Source of the DNA: Lactifluus volemus
Lineage: Eukaryota > Basidiomycota > Agaricomycetes > Russulales > Russulaceae
DNA: 64,000 nucleotides
Reading direction: 5' to 3'
NCBI GenBank assembly: GCA_022376515.1
Contig: WTXI01000190.1
Coordinates: 1-64,000 of the forward strand
The notes under the pieces are model-generated. The model worked only from the letters and a program-made list of their open reading frames with translations. It ran no database searches and had not been told where the DNA came from. Numbering within the stretch: position 1 is the stretch's first letter; each line of letters begins with the position of its first letter. This document shows positions 34,750-46,539 of this stretch, piece after piece. The position numbers were made by a program, and so were the translations under genes.

Positions 34750-35512
34750 AGAGCTCGTGCCGCGCGACCTGGGTACGAGCCTTAGGACTGAAACGAATGT
34801 ACATTAGCTATGCCAATGCCAATGCTTTGAATTTGCCCATTTCGTTTTCAAATGTCCACAAAATGGTCGCAGATGTCGCCTTAGTCGACAGTGGAGCCAC
34901 GGAAAACTTCCTTGATCAGCGCACAGTCCGCCGATGGGGACTCAGCACTCATAAACTTCCTCACCCCCGCTACGTCTACAATGTGGATGGAACCCAGAAC
35001 CAAGCTGGGACACTCACGGAGTATTGTGTTCTTCGCTGCGTCGTAGGAGACAAAGACACCCTCCAGCGGTTCTACGTCACCAATCTGGGCAAGGATCGCG
35101 TACTCCTGGGGCACCCTTGGCTCTCAGAGTTCAATCCTCGCATCGATTGGACCAAGGGGAAGTGCAGAATGGAGGAGTACGGATCGAAACCAAGTGGAGG
35201 AAGTTCCAGCGCCCTCGACAGATACACAAGGACAGGGAGAAGGAACCAGCACGCATTGATCGCACCAATGTGGCCCAGGAATGGGCCATAAAAGCGCACC
35301 AAGAGCAGGTAGCCAGTGGGGAAAAACGCGAGGTGTTACCACCCCAGTACCGGGACTATGCGGACGTCTTTGACGAGGAGAAGTCCCATCGCTTCCCACC
35401 TTCACGACCAGAAGATCATGCCATTGTCTTGAAGGAGGACGCCCCAGCTACCATCAATGTAAAGTCTATGCCCTCACAAGGGAGGAAAGGGAAGCGACCC
35501 AGAAGTTCTTAA
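34746..35512 (+). pseudogene. Gypsy-1 pol N-terminal part: aspartic protease and linker
   Basis: Retroviral-type protease with DSGAT (ALVDSGATENFLD) and the later VLLGHPWL typical of gypsy. It lies in the -1 frame relative to gag, overlapping the gag stop at gatttttga (34741-34749). Frame breaks near 35165-35190 (to the frame with REKEPARIDR, YRDYADVFDEE) and near 35460 (to the RT frame, YALTREEREA). No methionine is required if expressed by frameshift. Confidence 0.8.
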
Positions 35513-38500
35513 AAGAGAATGAGCAGTGGGGATTCATCGAAAAATCCAACTCTCCTTGGTCAACCCCTTGGTTCTTCATAAAGAAGAGAGATGGGAGCCT
35601 TCGACCCATCCAGGACTACAGGGAGGTGAACAGTTGGACGATTCGAGATGTGTACCCCATCCCTCGCATCGAACAAATTCTGGAAGCACTGCATGGACGC
35701 ACTCTCTTCACGGCATTAGACATTCGTTGGGGCTATCATAACATCCAGATTCGTCCTGAGGATCGATGGAAGGCCGCGTTTAAGACTCCCTTTGGCCTGT
35801 ACCAACCAAAGGTGATGCTCTTCGGCCTCCAGAACTCTCCGGCCACCTTTCAGCGCTGCATGGATCGGGTCTTCGCTAAGATCATGAACCGCTACCCGGG
35901 GAAGGTGTTTGTGTACATGGACGATGTCTTGGTGGCCACAGGGGGAGATGTGGAGGAACACAGGAGGATAGTCCGAGAAATCCTCGAGATGTTCCGCCAA
36001 GAATCCTTCTTCCTCAAACTGTCGAAGTGCAAGTTTGAGCAGACCAGCATTGACTACCTTGGCATCCGCGTGGAACATGGGACTATCCGCATCGATCCTA
36101 CGAAGAGGAAAGGACTATCTCAATGGCCTCGAACCTTGTCTTCAGTAAAGGAGGTCCGGAGCACGCTTGGTGTTTTGGGGTACCAAAGACCATTCATTCC
36201 CCACTTTGCACATCTTGCGGCCCCACTCACTGCTTTACTGAAAAAGGGACGACCATTCAAGTGGACGGATGAGTGCACCAAGGCCTTGGATGCACTCCTC
36301 CAGATCATAGAGTCCGATCCTGTCCTCCAAAGACCTGACTATGACCGCCCCTTCGAGATGGAGGTGGACGCGTCCCAGTATGCCACTGGGGCTATCCTCT
36401 ACCAACGAAATGACAAACAGAGGCTCTGTCCAGTGGGCTACCACTCTCAGACATTGAACGAAGCTGAGAGAGGGTATGACGTCCATGACAGAGAGCTCTT
36501 GGCAGTAATTCGGGGTCTGCGACGATGGAGACACTTGTTCCTCTCCTCTCCCTTCACTGCCATTGTGCACACCGATCATAATAATCTTCGATACTACCGG
36601 CAACCCCAGAGAATCAACCGACGCGTGGCAAGGTACCTTAGTGACCTTGCAGACTACAATTACAAGCTGGTGCACCGCCCAGGCAAGCTGAACAAGGCTG
36701 ACGCGCTGTCCAGACCACCAGGAGTGGACGAAGGGAAACACGATAACGAAGACACCCTTGTCCTACCTGACAAACTCTTTGCGCGGGCAGTGGAGGTCAC
36801 TGGACTTGAGCAGCGGGTTTGGGATTGGCAAGCACGCACACCGAACTACTTCACGGAGCTGCACCGCTCCTACCCACTCGATTCAGTGAATCACCACTGG
36901 GTGCACCAGGGGAGACCTGTGGTTGCAGACCGGGAAGATCTGAAGCGACAGATCCTACATGAATACCATGACCACGCCTTGGCTGGGCATCCAGGCATTG
37001 CCACGACACTTCAGAAGGTGTCTGAAGACTACTGGTGGCCGACGATGCGACAGTTCGTTCAGAACTACGTCAAGGGTTGTGCAACTTGTCAGATGACGAA
37101 ACCCAATACTGTGAAACCCAAACCACCGTTGATGCCGATCACTGTTGAACCGAAGGCAATCCCTTTCCAGACCATTTCCCTTGACCTCATCACCGATCTC
37201 CCGGTCTCAAAGGGGTACGACTCAATCCTCACAGTAGTGGACCACGATTGCTCGAAGGCAGCCTTCTTCTTGCCCTGTCAGAAGACAATTGACGCAGAGG
37301 AAGTGGCCCAGCTCTATGTGGAACACATCTTCCCTCTCTTTGGCTGCCCCCACCACGTCATCTCGGACAGAGATCCCCGTTTTACTGCACACTTCACCCG
37401 CCAGATGTGTGAACTGCTAGGAATCACACAGAACATCAGCTCTGCTTATCATCCGCAGACTGATGGACAATCAGAACGCGCTAATCAGTGGGTGGAGCAG
37501 TATTTGCGGATCTATGGAAGCAGCCAACAAGACGACTGGGCAAACCTTCTTCCTCTTGCCCAATTTGTTCACAACTCCTGGCCAAATGCGAGCACAGGGA
37601 AGGCTCCCTGTGAGCTCTTGTGGGGCGCAAACCCAATCATCCACCCCTCCGGAAAAAGCACAAATATCCCAGAATTGCATCGAAGACAGATGTGGCTTAA
37701 GGAGGCTAGGGAGCGCGCCCAGGATGCTATCAGAAAAGCGCAGGAACTGTGGCTAAAGAGGCGCCAGAGAAAGAAGGGTCAAAGGCACTTCTACCCATTC
37801 GAAAAAGGACAACAAGTATTGTTGGAAGGAACAAACCTAAAGACAATATATCCGTCCGCAAAGTTGGGACCAAAGAGATATGGTCCATTCCCCATCATTG
37901 ACGTCATTTCTCCTGTGGTGTACCGCCTTCAGCTTCCCCCACACTGGCGCATTCACGATGTCTTCCATGCGTCCTTGTTGACACCTTACAAGGAGACGGA
38001 AGAGCATGGGCGCAACTTCGCAGAACCGCCACCTGATCTGATGGAAGGCAAACCAGAATATGAGGTGGAGCAGATCATTGATGCGCGCAAGAAGGGGAAG
38101 GCAGAAAAGCTTGAGTATCTCCTTCGTTGGAAGGGATATTCACCCGCTCATGATAGTTGGGAACCCGCTGGCAATGTGAAGGCTCCGGAGCTCATTAAGG
38201 AATTCTACCAGCGCAACCCCAATGCGATAGGAGGGGGGAGGATAAAAGCCAGGAGGAAACAACGTATTCGCACCATCGTCACTCCCACTACCTCCTCCGC
38301 CTCCATGAGTAATGCCCTACAACTTGCGCTCCAATACCCCAACTCAGAGGAGGACTACCTCCAACTCCTCGACTCGTCGTTCAACTCCCTCGCGGTCTGT
38401 GAGGGGGGAGAGTGGTCCCTCTCAGAGGCGTCCCTTGCCGAGGACACCCCAGCAGAACCAACTCAGATCCGCACCTCCACCGTACAGGAGGACCACCCGC

Positions 38501-39204
38501 TCGCCTCGCCAAGAGCCTCGCCGCAGCCCCTTGTACCACCCAAGGACCCCGTCTCCTCTCCCAGGCCCGACGCCGCCTCCCCAACTCTCGCCTATCCAGG
38601 AGGCCCTGGAGACGCTAGCAGCGGACATGAGGTTCCAGCCAGAAGTCATGTCGCTGGAGACCCCCACGCGCTGCGATCCGAATCCCCTTACGATCCCTGG
38701 AAGGTCTTCAGCTGGGCCCAACCTTCTGCAGGTGACAGTGCTCATCAACTCCAGGGGATACGTGCAGCAGATGGGGACGGCCTACGTCCACTCGTCGTCG
38801 CGTCTTCGTCGCATGGGGGGCCGTCTGGTGGTGATTCCGGAGTCAGCCCTCTGAGAATCACTGGCAAGCGTAAGAGGAAGGGGAAGAGGTCATTTTATTG
38901 CGGCAAGTGCAACAAGGACGGGGTGGACCACAAGTACGAGAACTGTCCTTTGTGGAGGGAGTGCCTCTATTGCCAGAAGAGAGGGCACTACTCCCATGAC
39001 TGTCACCACCCCCACACGCGTTGCACCGTCTATAGGTGCCGGGTCTTCCCTGACCACCAGTACTATGGGAGGAACTGTCCTGTCAAGGCCACGGAGTTGC
39101 GGCCCGTTACTCATCTTTGGGATGAGTATGATGCAGATGACGTCGACGCAGGTGAGGCGCTTTGGGATGACATTGACTGGGAGTCCATGGACAGGGGTGA
39201 CTGA
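35466..39204 (+). CDS. Gypsy-1 pol: RT, RNase H, integrase, chromodomain, Cys/His-rich tail
   Basis: One open frame of about 1,245 codons. Numbering from the GTG at 35626: RT catalytic Asp32 (TALDIRW) and YMDD 97-100; RNase H (MEVDASQYATGA, YDVHDRELLAVI, TDHNNLRYY); integrase zinc finger (H448/H450, GHPG, C485, C488) and catalytic Asp520, Asp581, Glu617 with 35 residues between the last two; chromodomain about 811-868 (YLLRWKGYSPAHDSWEP), which may bind modified histone. After a Ser/Pro-rich linker comes a Cys/His cluster (about 1092-1160: CGKCNKDGVDHKYENC, CLYCQKRGHYSHDC) and an acidic WD-rich end (LWDDIDWESMD). All catalytic residues are intact; upstream frame breaks disable this copy. Confidence 0.93.
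38312..38854 (+). CDS. Overlapping ORF (180 aa) in the +1 frame of gypsy-1 pol
   Basis: Begins ATG (MPYNLRSNTPTQRR) just after the chromodomain and ends TGA at 38852-38854, before the Cys/His cluster. Basic Ser/Thr/Pro/Arg-rich first half; ordered second half (LLQVTVLINSRGYVQQ, SSRLRRMGGRLVVIP). The pol frame is open across the whole overlap. A comparable ORF in the same relative frame exists in gypsy-2 (60584-61396), ending in a similar block. Function unknown. Confidence 0.5.
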   Translation: MPYNLRSNTPTQRRTTSNSSTRRSTPSRSVRGESGPSQRRPLPRTPQQNQLRSAPPPYRRTTRSPRQEPRRSPLYHPRTPSPLPGPTPPPQLSPIQEALETLAADMRFQPEVMSLETPTRCDPNPLTIPGRSSAGPNLLQVTVLINSRGYVQQMGTAYVHSSSRLRRMGGRLVVIPESAL

Positions 39205-39225
39205 GGCGCATGGTGGTACATGCGC

Positions 39226-39241
39226 CTAGGAGAGAGGGTAC
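39226..39241 (+). promoter_or_regulatory. Gypsy-1 polypurine tract
   Basis: aggagagagggtac directly before the 3' LTR (TGTTACGG at 39242); expected plus-strand DNA primer site. Confidence 0.75.
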
Positions 39242-40177
39242 TGTTACGGTTATGCGGGCCGCCCGGCCCATTTCTTACTGTTTCCCGTCTGATTTTCGAC
39301 TTGTGTTGTGACCTAGGATCCCTTCCCTTGGCCAGCCCCTTCTGTTCCGCTTCTAGAGGCTGTGCGTTGCCGTTTTGGACGTGTATTTGACTCAGGGATC
39401 ATGACTCAAATCTTGAGTCAGCGTTCTTGACTCAGATCTTGAGTCAGACGCACTGAGTCAGTTCTTGAGTCATCAGAACTGACTCAGGTCCTTAGTCAAT
39501 AGTCTTGACTTCGCTACTGTACTGTGACCTTTGTAGGATAGTTGGCTGGCCCTCTGTACGCATAAATAGGGCCCTGTAGACGAGCTAAAGCCCCAGCTTC
39601 AGCTTCGTCTAGAATCGCAGTTCATTGTCTCCTGCTCACACTCGCATAGCACCTTCTCCCTCTACTTGTTCATCCCCCTCTTCGTACCTTGATCCAGGTA
39701 CTTCGCGCCACGATCAGACATCTGTGAACTTGTTCCATTTCCTTGTAACAAGTTCCCAGACGCCTGAACCCTAATACGAACGCGCTGTGAGAAGTAGTCT
39801 CACTTCTCACCCCGCGTCCGCGTCACAAATCTTAGTTCAACCTCACACGAGTGTCCTTGGAAGGCGAGACCCCCTTGCATTCCAAATACACTCGCGCCCG
39901 TGTCGCGGTTGAACCTACACATCGTCATTAACCCATCTGCCACCGTCTATCCTCTTTAGGAACGGTAACTCCGACCATCGCGTGCGCCGGCCCGCATTAA
40001 CCGCCTCACGCGATACGAACCCCGAGAGTTCGCACAGTCAAGTCTACTCCTCGTTGGACCTTGCCTGCGCGTTCTAGAATCGACTATTTGGTGTTGCTAG
40101 TCTTGTCCGACTCGCCACAGCAAATAGCCAATCAAAACGAAGCTCACTTCGAGCCACGGTCCCTGCGAACCGTGACA
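39242..40177 (+). repeat. Gypsy-1 3' LTR (936 bp)
   Basis: Same length as the 5' LTR and identical where compared. Followed by CAGAG. Confidence 0.95.
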
Positions 40178-40296
40178 CAGAGTGTGTCTTAAAGTAGATA
40201 TTACCTTTAAATGGAGAAAGTTATTAAAGAACTCACTCTATGAGTTATAGTATTTGTAATCTCTGTGAACAAAGCTGGTGGTATAGGTTGTAGTTT

Positions 40297-40590
40297 TGTT
40301 GCCACATGTTTTCCCAACTAACATTCTCAGAGTCCCATGTGACAAGAATCCACAACACATTTAAAAGAAGTAGCAAGAGACAAAAAAAGCTAAACTTGCT
40401 ACATATTTTCCCAACAAATGTGCTTGAAGTCCTGTGTAATGAGAATCCACAATGCATTAGAGGGAGTAATGAGAAACAAGAAAAACTAAACTTGCCACAC
40501 ATTTTCCCTATCAGACATGCTTGAAGTCTCATGTGACAAGGATCTACAACATATTTGGAGGGAATAATGAGGGCAAAGAAAGTTAAACTT
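40297..40590. repeat. Three ~97 bp tandem units
   Basis: Units share (t)acat(a/g)ttttccc, ctt(g)aagtc, gagaatccacaa and agctaaacttgc. Starts near 40303, 40402 and 40498. Noncoding. Confidence 0.7.
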
Positions 40591-40984
40591 ATCATGCTAA
40601 ATGTTAACCATAGTTGATTGACCAGGTGAGAGGCTGGTGGGATCTAGGCAGTAAGCCAAAGCAAGAGCCAAAAACTTAGTTAATTGCTGATAATAAGAGC
40701 ATAGTGTCAAAACTAAGAAAAAATTAATCAAGCAAGAGAGGGAGAGAGGTGAAAAAGACAAAAGAGGCTGCATGGGTGAGAAATCAACCAATGTGCAACA
40801 AGCAAACAAACACAACCAAACAGATGCAAACCTGTCTCTACTTTGTCATCGACTTGTTGTTCTTCTGGGGGTACCATCTCTCTGAGCGCCACTAAGTATG
40901 TTGTTCTTCTTTCTTTTTTTGTATAAGTTAACTACCTTACCATTATCCTTTCTAATCCTATTGCTGTTACCTGCTGCCACTACC

Positions 40985-41800
40985 TATAGTGCACTTGAGA
41001 AAGGCTAGTTTGCATGGGCAGCAACATTCTATTTATTTCAAAACCACCTGTGTTGAAAAGATATTAGGATGCCTAAGAGATGCTTTCCTGTTAGGCATTA
41101 CTAGTACTAGGTATAATGCATCTACTCATCCACTTTACTAACTTCTCTGTAGTTTTTTTTTTCTTTACACTCCCTTTGTTCTCTTTTGATAAGGGATGAC
41201 ATTGTATCATTTCCTGGCACCAAGGGGAATTTCTCACATTATGTTGATTTCTTGATGTCAGGATCACTCTGGCACCACATTTGTGGCCATCTGAGGCACT
41301 CACACCCTCACTTGCTACCATCACTAACAGCACACTTGAGAGAAGCTGGGTAGAGCCATTTGCATGGCATTAACTTCTCATTCATTTTAAACACACATGT
41401 GTTGGAGGGCCATTAGGATGCCTGAGAGGTGCTCTCCTAAGAGATATTGCTAGGTATGCTCTCTCTACCCTTTTATCTCACTAACTTTTTTTATATCTTC
41501 TGTTCACATTTTGTTTGCTTACTTTCTCTTCATTTTACTTCTCACTTTATCTCTTTTAATTGCTAATGATAGGGAAGGCCTTGCATCATTTCTTGACACT
41601 GAGGAGTGCTACTTATGCTACATCAACTGGGCATTAGGATTGTACTACCAGTGAGCCTCCTTCTCTCTATTACTTTCCCTGCCACTTTAGAATTCACACT
41701 TACATGTACACTGGCTCCTTTCTGCTGCCACCAATGTGGCCTTGACATAGCACTTGAGCTAGTGGGCCATTACTTCATATGGCATTTTCAAGTTCTCTCA
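40985..41800. repeat. ~345 bp tandem repeat, about 2.5 copies
   Basis: Units begin near agtgcacttgagaaaggct (40989) and agcacacttgagagaagct (41329), both followed by gatgcct(a/g)agag and later ttgataaggg/atgatagggaagg and catcatttc. A third partial unit starts near 41741 (agcacttgag). Satellite-like. Confidence 0.65.
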
Positions 41801-42283
41801 TATATATATTGAAACTATCATATGTACTGTCAAAATGATAGTTAGCTTTGGTTGTAGGGTATTCTGTGTATACAAACAACATCAAAAACGTACTATGTTA
41901 TTTCTACACTGTGTCATGTTTAAATGGGAACATGTCCAGAATTAAATAAACCTTCGATTTCAATTACTCAACATGAATAATATGTTTTATCATATGACAA
42001 GTGGATCCTTTGGTAGATTCTCTAACTTTGTTGAGCTTCATTACTGGATCATTTACGTCGCAATAACAGGCCAGACAGATTATCCTATTATTTGACATTG
42101 CGGAACTGTCCCATGACATGCACTACTTTTTATACTATGCTAATGAAAGAGTAAACATGAAACAATGGTTCAAATCCCATGATGGTGGGATGATGATATC
42201 AAGGACAATTTGGGCTTCAAAATTTGTTAACCCCCCCTTCTTCGACATACGGATTATCCATTAATAGTTTTCAACACTTTATT
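41801..42283. other. No supported gene; expected Helitron 3' end region
   Basis: The 3' terminus (hairpin plus CTRR) of the minus-strand Helitron should lie here, but I could not fix it by eye. Confidence 0.35.
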
Positions 42284-43981
42284 TTAGACAATATATGTAT
42301 CACAAACATATATCGCCAAAATAGAATCGGTTACAGGAATTGAAGATATATTCGTCGGCTCATGAATCAATCGACTTCCTGTGAATATTCCATCGTGAAA
42401 CCATATCATTCCATTATTAGTTATAATCCTTGACATGAAGTGTTCACACAAAAAGTAGATTACACCACGCAAATTGTACTGGCAGAATGAACCACTCACT
42501 TTGATATTCAAAACGATGTCTAATACACGTATATTGAAGGTTGTTTGACCTTCTCCACTGTCACTGATGCAGATGTAACCATTCTCCCTTCATGTACAAT
42601 GCCTTTCAATGATTCTGATTTATTTTTCACTAACAGAGATCATATAATTTTCCATTTGATTTCTCCATTATGTGACTCATCACATTTGAAAAATGGATCG
42701 TGTTTATTCCACCTCAAAGCCTTGTGTAATTTACATGGCATATAATGTGAACCCCTTTTTTCTCTAAAGAGAGCAATGAGTGTCTTCCTATGGTCTGCCA
42801 TTGCAACTTTTAATGGCAATTTGTTTTCAAAACGTAGCATTGTAATATCATCAAGAAGTTCAAGTTCGCGAAATTCTTGTCACAAAGCCCCCGAAGCCCC
42901 CCCTGTGATTTTAGAGGGGTGGAATCCACCTAATATCAAAGTTCCTGTGGCACTTGTTCCACATGAAAGCACAGTGTAATATCCCTGATGTGTTCACGTA
43001 TATCTCAAGTCTACCACATTGTCCACCCATGTTTTTCCTTGAGAAGCATAGTTGGTCATACCGAAATTAGGCAACACATCAGGCTGTGAACGTGATATAC
43101 CGATAGAAGAATCATCTGGCAAATGACAAGTAGTAGTAATACTATTCTTAGTCAACAGAATGACATTTAACAGGAGACCATTGAGCTTCACGTCAAGCAG
43201 TGGATCCTTGAGTTGGACAAAAAGTGTATCTAATGTGTTAATACCATTTATTAATTGTGACTGCCATCCATACACAAACGCTTCTTGTCCCTTTGTGATG
43301 CAAAGTTCTGTTGCAATATTATTTCTTATCATGACAGGCATTCCTACGTAAAGCGACAATTTTCCTGGTATAAGTTTTGTATTTGCACAAGGTGGTTGAT
43401 CCCACAAAACCCTCTAAAGATCTGGCATAATTTTCCTATCATAGGCCCCTTTTGATCTGGACTTTACCCTTATGTTCCTCTTCTTACATTTAATGTCTTT
43501 TACATCATCTGAAGGTAGTGAATCTATAGAAAAGAAGTCCACCAATTTCTGATTCAACTCTTCTGCAAATCGTAGTGAACCCAACCGACTAATCTTGTCC
43601 TTTAGTGCATTTAGGCATGTAATGATCGACACATTTCGAAAACGATCATCATTTATCAAAGCTTTGATTACTCGAGACATGAGATCTAAGAAAGGTAATA
43701 TCAGCTGGTGTACACACTTTATATCACATACTGTAAAGGGCTTTGTGGAAGGCACTATCTTCGACAGATTCAACACGCTGCCTCATATTTTGGTGCAAAA
43801 TAACCACCGTTGTGACTTGATGCTATAGAGCCTTACTAATTGCAGCCTGTTGGTCCTTCAATGCTGTCACAATCTTGCCTGCAGTTCGACTGTAAAGCGA
43901 AGTATATTCACCACCAATTGCAGGTGGTAGTTGAGCAAAGTCACCTGCGAAGATCATATTTATCCCTTCAAATGGCATGTC

Positions 43982-44526
43982 TGTTGGAATGTATCTCCAA
44001 TTGGAGGGGAGCTGCAAGGCGATAGTGTAGCAGGGGATATGGCCGTGGCAGGCCAGAGGAGCCCGATGATGCACCTGCCATTGTCACAGACAGGCCAAGG
44101 GCAACATGGTGAGGATAACAATGCTCCCCATTGGGGGCGATCGCCCGAACTGTTTCTACTATACCCCTTCACGATTCTGACTTATATTGATCATTTTTAT
44201 TAGTTATAATAGTTATGAGGCATAGCCTCAAGTTGTATCAAGCCTGAAGTCTCGATTTTGGATCGAGCACACCCGGTCATCACACTGAGGCATTTGGACT
44301 CTCCACTCTTCGCGTTTCATCGTTTATTACTCTGATATTGCAATCAGTAGCTAGGATACTAGTTACTATGGACATCTAGTTAAATACTTCGAATGCACAA
44401 GTTGCAAAGGCAGTCTAATCTTGCCTTTTGGTTTTCCCTTCCTTATCTCGTCTGATCTCATTTTGTCTCTTCTCATGCCGCTCGTTTTTGTTCCCCTTCC
44501 CATGCGGACCCTCAATTTAATCACTA
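43982..44526. mobile_element. Solo LTR (545 bp) with ATGTC target duplication
   Basis: Begins TGTTGGAATG and ends AATCACTA (terminal CA mutated to TA). ATGTC at 43977-43981 and 44527-44531. Excising it with one duplicate rejoins the Helitron frame (NNPD to MPFEGINMIF). Confidence 0.8.
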
Positions 44527-45493
44527 ATGTCTGGATTATTTAATACACATGCCAACCTTTCACTGATAAGATACATATCCATCAGCAAAATGTCTGAGCA
44601 GCTTAAAGTTACTTAAAGTCACTTAAAAAGTTTTACTTAAAATGTGCTTAAAATATGCTTAAAATGTACTTAAAATTGCTTAAAATTACTTTTTAAGTAG
44701 TTTTAAGTACATTAAGCGAAGCTTAAGACAATTAAGTCATTTAAGCACAATTAAGCAAGTTAAGTGATGCCCATTTTTTAAGCAAAAAGTAAAGTGGTCA
44801 CATGATTTTTAATCAACTGCTTAAGTGTCATGTCTGTGTACTTAATTGCACTTAAAATATCTTGTTGACTGCTTACTGCACTTACCAGTTGCTTGATTAT
44901 CAGGTGTCACTTAATTGTCACTTAAAACCACTTAAAACAATTGGTTCACTGGTTACTAGTTATTGTGTTTGCTTAATTGTTACTTAAACATGTACAGTCG
45001 CTTAAAGTCACTTAAATTCGCTTAAAGTCGCTTAATTATCACATAATTAGCTAAGCACACTGAAAATTTTGTGAAGTCGCGAAGTTTTTGCCAAAGTCAC
45101 GAAATTTTGGCTAAGTCGTTCCGGTGCACCTGCATCGGTTGTTTACTCTTGTTTGCTTGATGTTGATTTTCGTTTGCCTCATCATTTTCGTGCCTCTCGT
45201 TGTCTGCGCCTATCCTCCCTCTGTCCCCTCTGTCGCTGACTCCATGTCACGGCCTCTGCTGTCGCCACCACCGCTCGCCGTCTTGCCCCGTCACGTCTCA
45301 GCGTCCCTGCATTCTTGCCACCGCTTCTTGTTTTTTTGACTTCCCCCGCCCCAACGCGTCCCACTGTTGCCCACCTCCGCCCCCTCTCCTCCTCTGCCTC
45401 TGCCTCTGCTGCGTCCTACTGTCTTCCTCACTCTTTGGATCCTATGTGCTACGACCGTGCTATGCCAAATACCTTCCCAACGGCCTCCTGCGC

Positions 45494-45985
45494 CTGCGCC
45501 TGCGCCACCTCTACCGCTTTCGCCACGACCACATCGCGCGCCTCCTGGACCCACTGGCACTGCCAGGCGGTCCACGGCGTCATGCTGCCTGCGCTGACAC
45601 CTTCTGCACCTCCCCGGTATGTTGTCACGCTGTCTGCCCCAACCCAAAGTGTTCTGACTTTCTCTTTTTTTTCTTCTTCCGCCTCCGCTGCCTCCTCCTG
45701 CGTCGTCGCCTGCACCACCTCCTCCTGGGCCTACTGGGCCACTTCCGTCTCCGCTGCCTGCACCGCATTTGCCTCCATATCGCACGCCTCCTGGACCCAC
45801 TGGCACTGCCGGGCGGTCCACGGTGTCATGCTGCCTGCGCCGATGCCTTCTGCACCTCCCCGGTATGTTGTCACGCTGTCTGCCCCAACCCAACCGTTCT
45901 GACTTTTTTTTTTTCGCCTCCGCCTCCGCCGCCTCCTCCTGCCCCACCGCCTGCCCCACCTCCTGTGCCTCCTGGGCCACTTCCG
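45494..45985. repeat. ~246 bp tandem duplication in E2 core
   Basis: The block ctcctggacccactggcact ... tatgttgtcacgctgtctg occurs at about 45540 and 45786 with few differences. Confidence 0.8.
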
Positions 45986-46539
45986 TCTCCTCCGCCGCTG
46001 CCTCCGCACCTGCGCTTCCCGCGCCTCCCGCGTTTCCCGCGTTTCCCGCGTTTATCGCGCCTCCCGCGCCTCCCGTGCAGGCACCGCATATACTCACCTT
46101 CGCTATGCCACCCGGTGTCGCTGTCGTCGATGCGTTTAAAACTCCCTTTTTTTCTATCTTCTCTTTGTACGTCCCTAACTTTGACCCCTTTTTTCAGACC
46201 TTATCCGGCATGGCAAAAACCACGTTCATGTCTGTCAAGATGACCACCCCGCCTATCCATCTTCCGCTGCTCCCCCATCTGATGCTCAACCGGACCAACG
46301 GACTCAGCCGGAACGCCGCTAGCAGCAGGTACATGCTCAGCCGCAATCACAGCCAAAGCGCCAACAGCAACAGCAACCCATCAAGGCGCAGCCCCGCGTT
46401 TGGAGCGCCTCCCGCATTTGGAGCGCCCCCCACACCTCCCGTGCCTCCCGCGCCTCCCGTACCTCCCGCGCCTCCCGCGTTTGGAGCACCTCCTGTGTTT
46501 AGAGTGCCTCCCATGCCTCCACCACTGGATTGTATTTAG
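45769..46539 (+). other. Low-complexity Pro/Ala ORF in E2 (256 codons)
   Basis: Open plus frame with PPAFGAPPA and PPVPPAPP repeats (46022-46080, 46395-46520) and no domain. Other frames on both strands are also open for long stretches, as expected from GC-rich repeats. It might be expressed, but nothing proves coding. Confidence 0.3.

Larger units (their letters stand above)
31695..40177 (+). mobile_element. Gypsy-1: complete Ty3/gypsy chromovirus (8,483 bp)
   Basis: Two 936 bp LTRs bound gag-pol. CAGAG at 31690-31694 and 40178-40182 is the target duplication. Order protease-RT-RNase H-integrase-chromodomain marks a chromovirus. The LTRs are identical in every stretch I compared, so insertion is recent, yet gag and the start of pol contain about four one-base frame breaks. 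It interrupts decayed sequence of unknown origin. Confidence 0.95.

Noticed and set aside
35716..36741. Minus ORFs across gypsy-1 RT
   Set aside because: Antisense shadows of the pol frame.
45291..46097. 268-codon minus ORF in E2
   Set aside because: Gly/Ala/Gln-rich antisense of the Pro/Ala repeats; several frames are open here.
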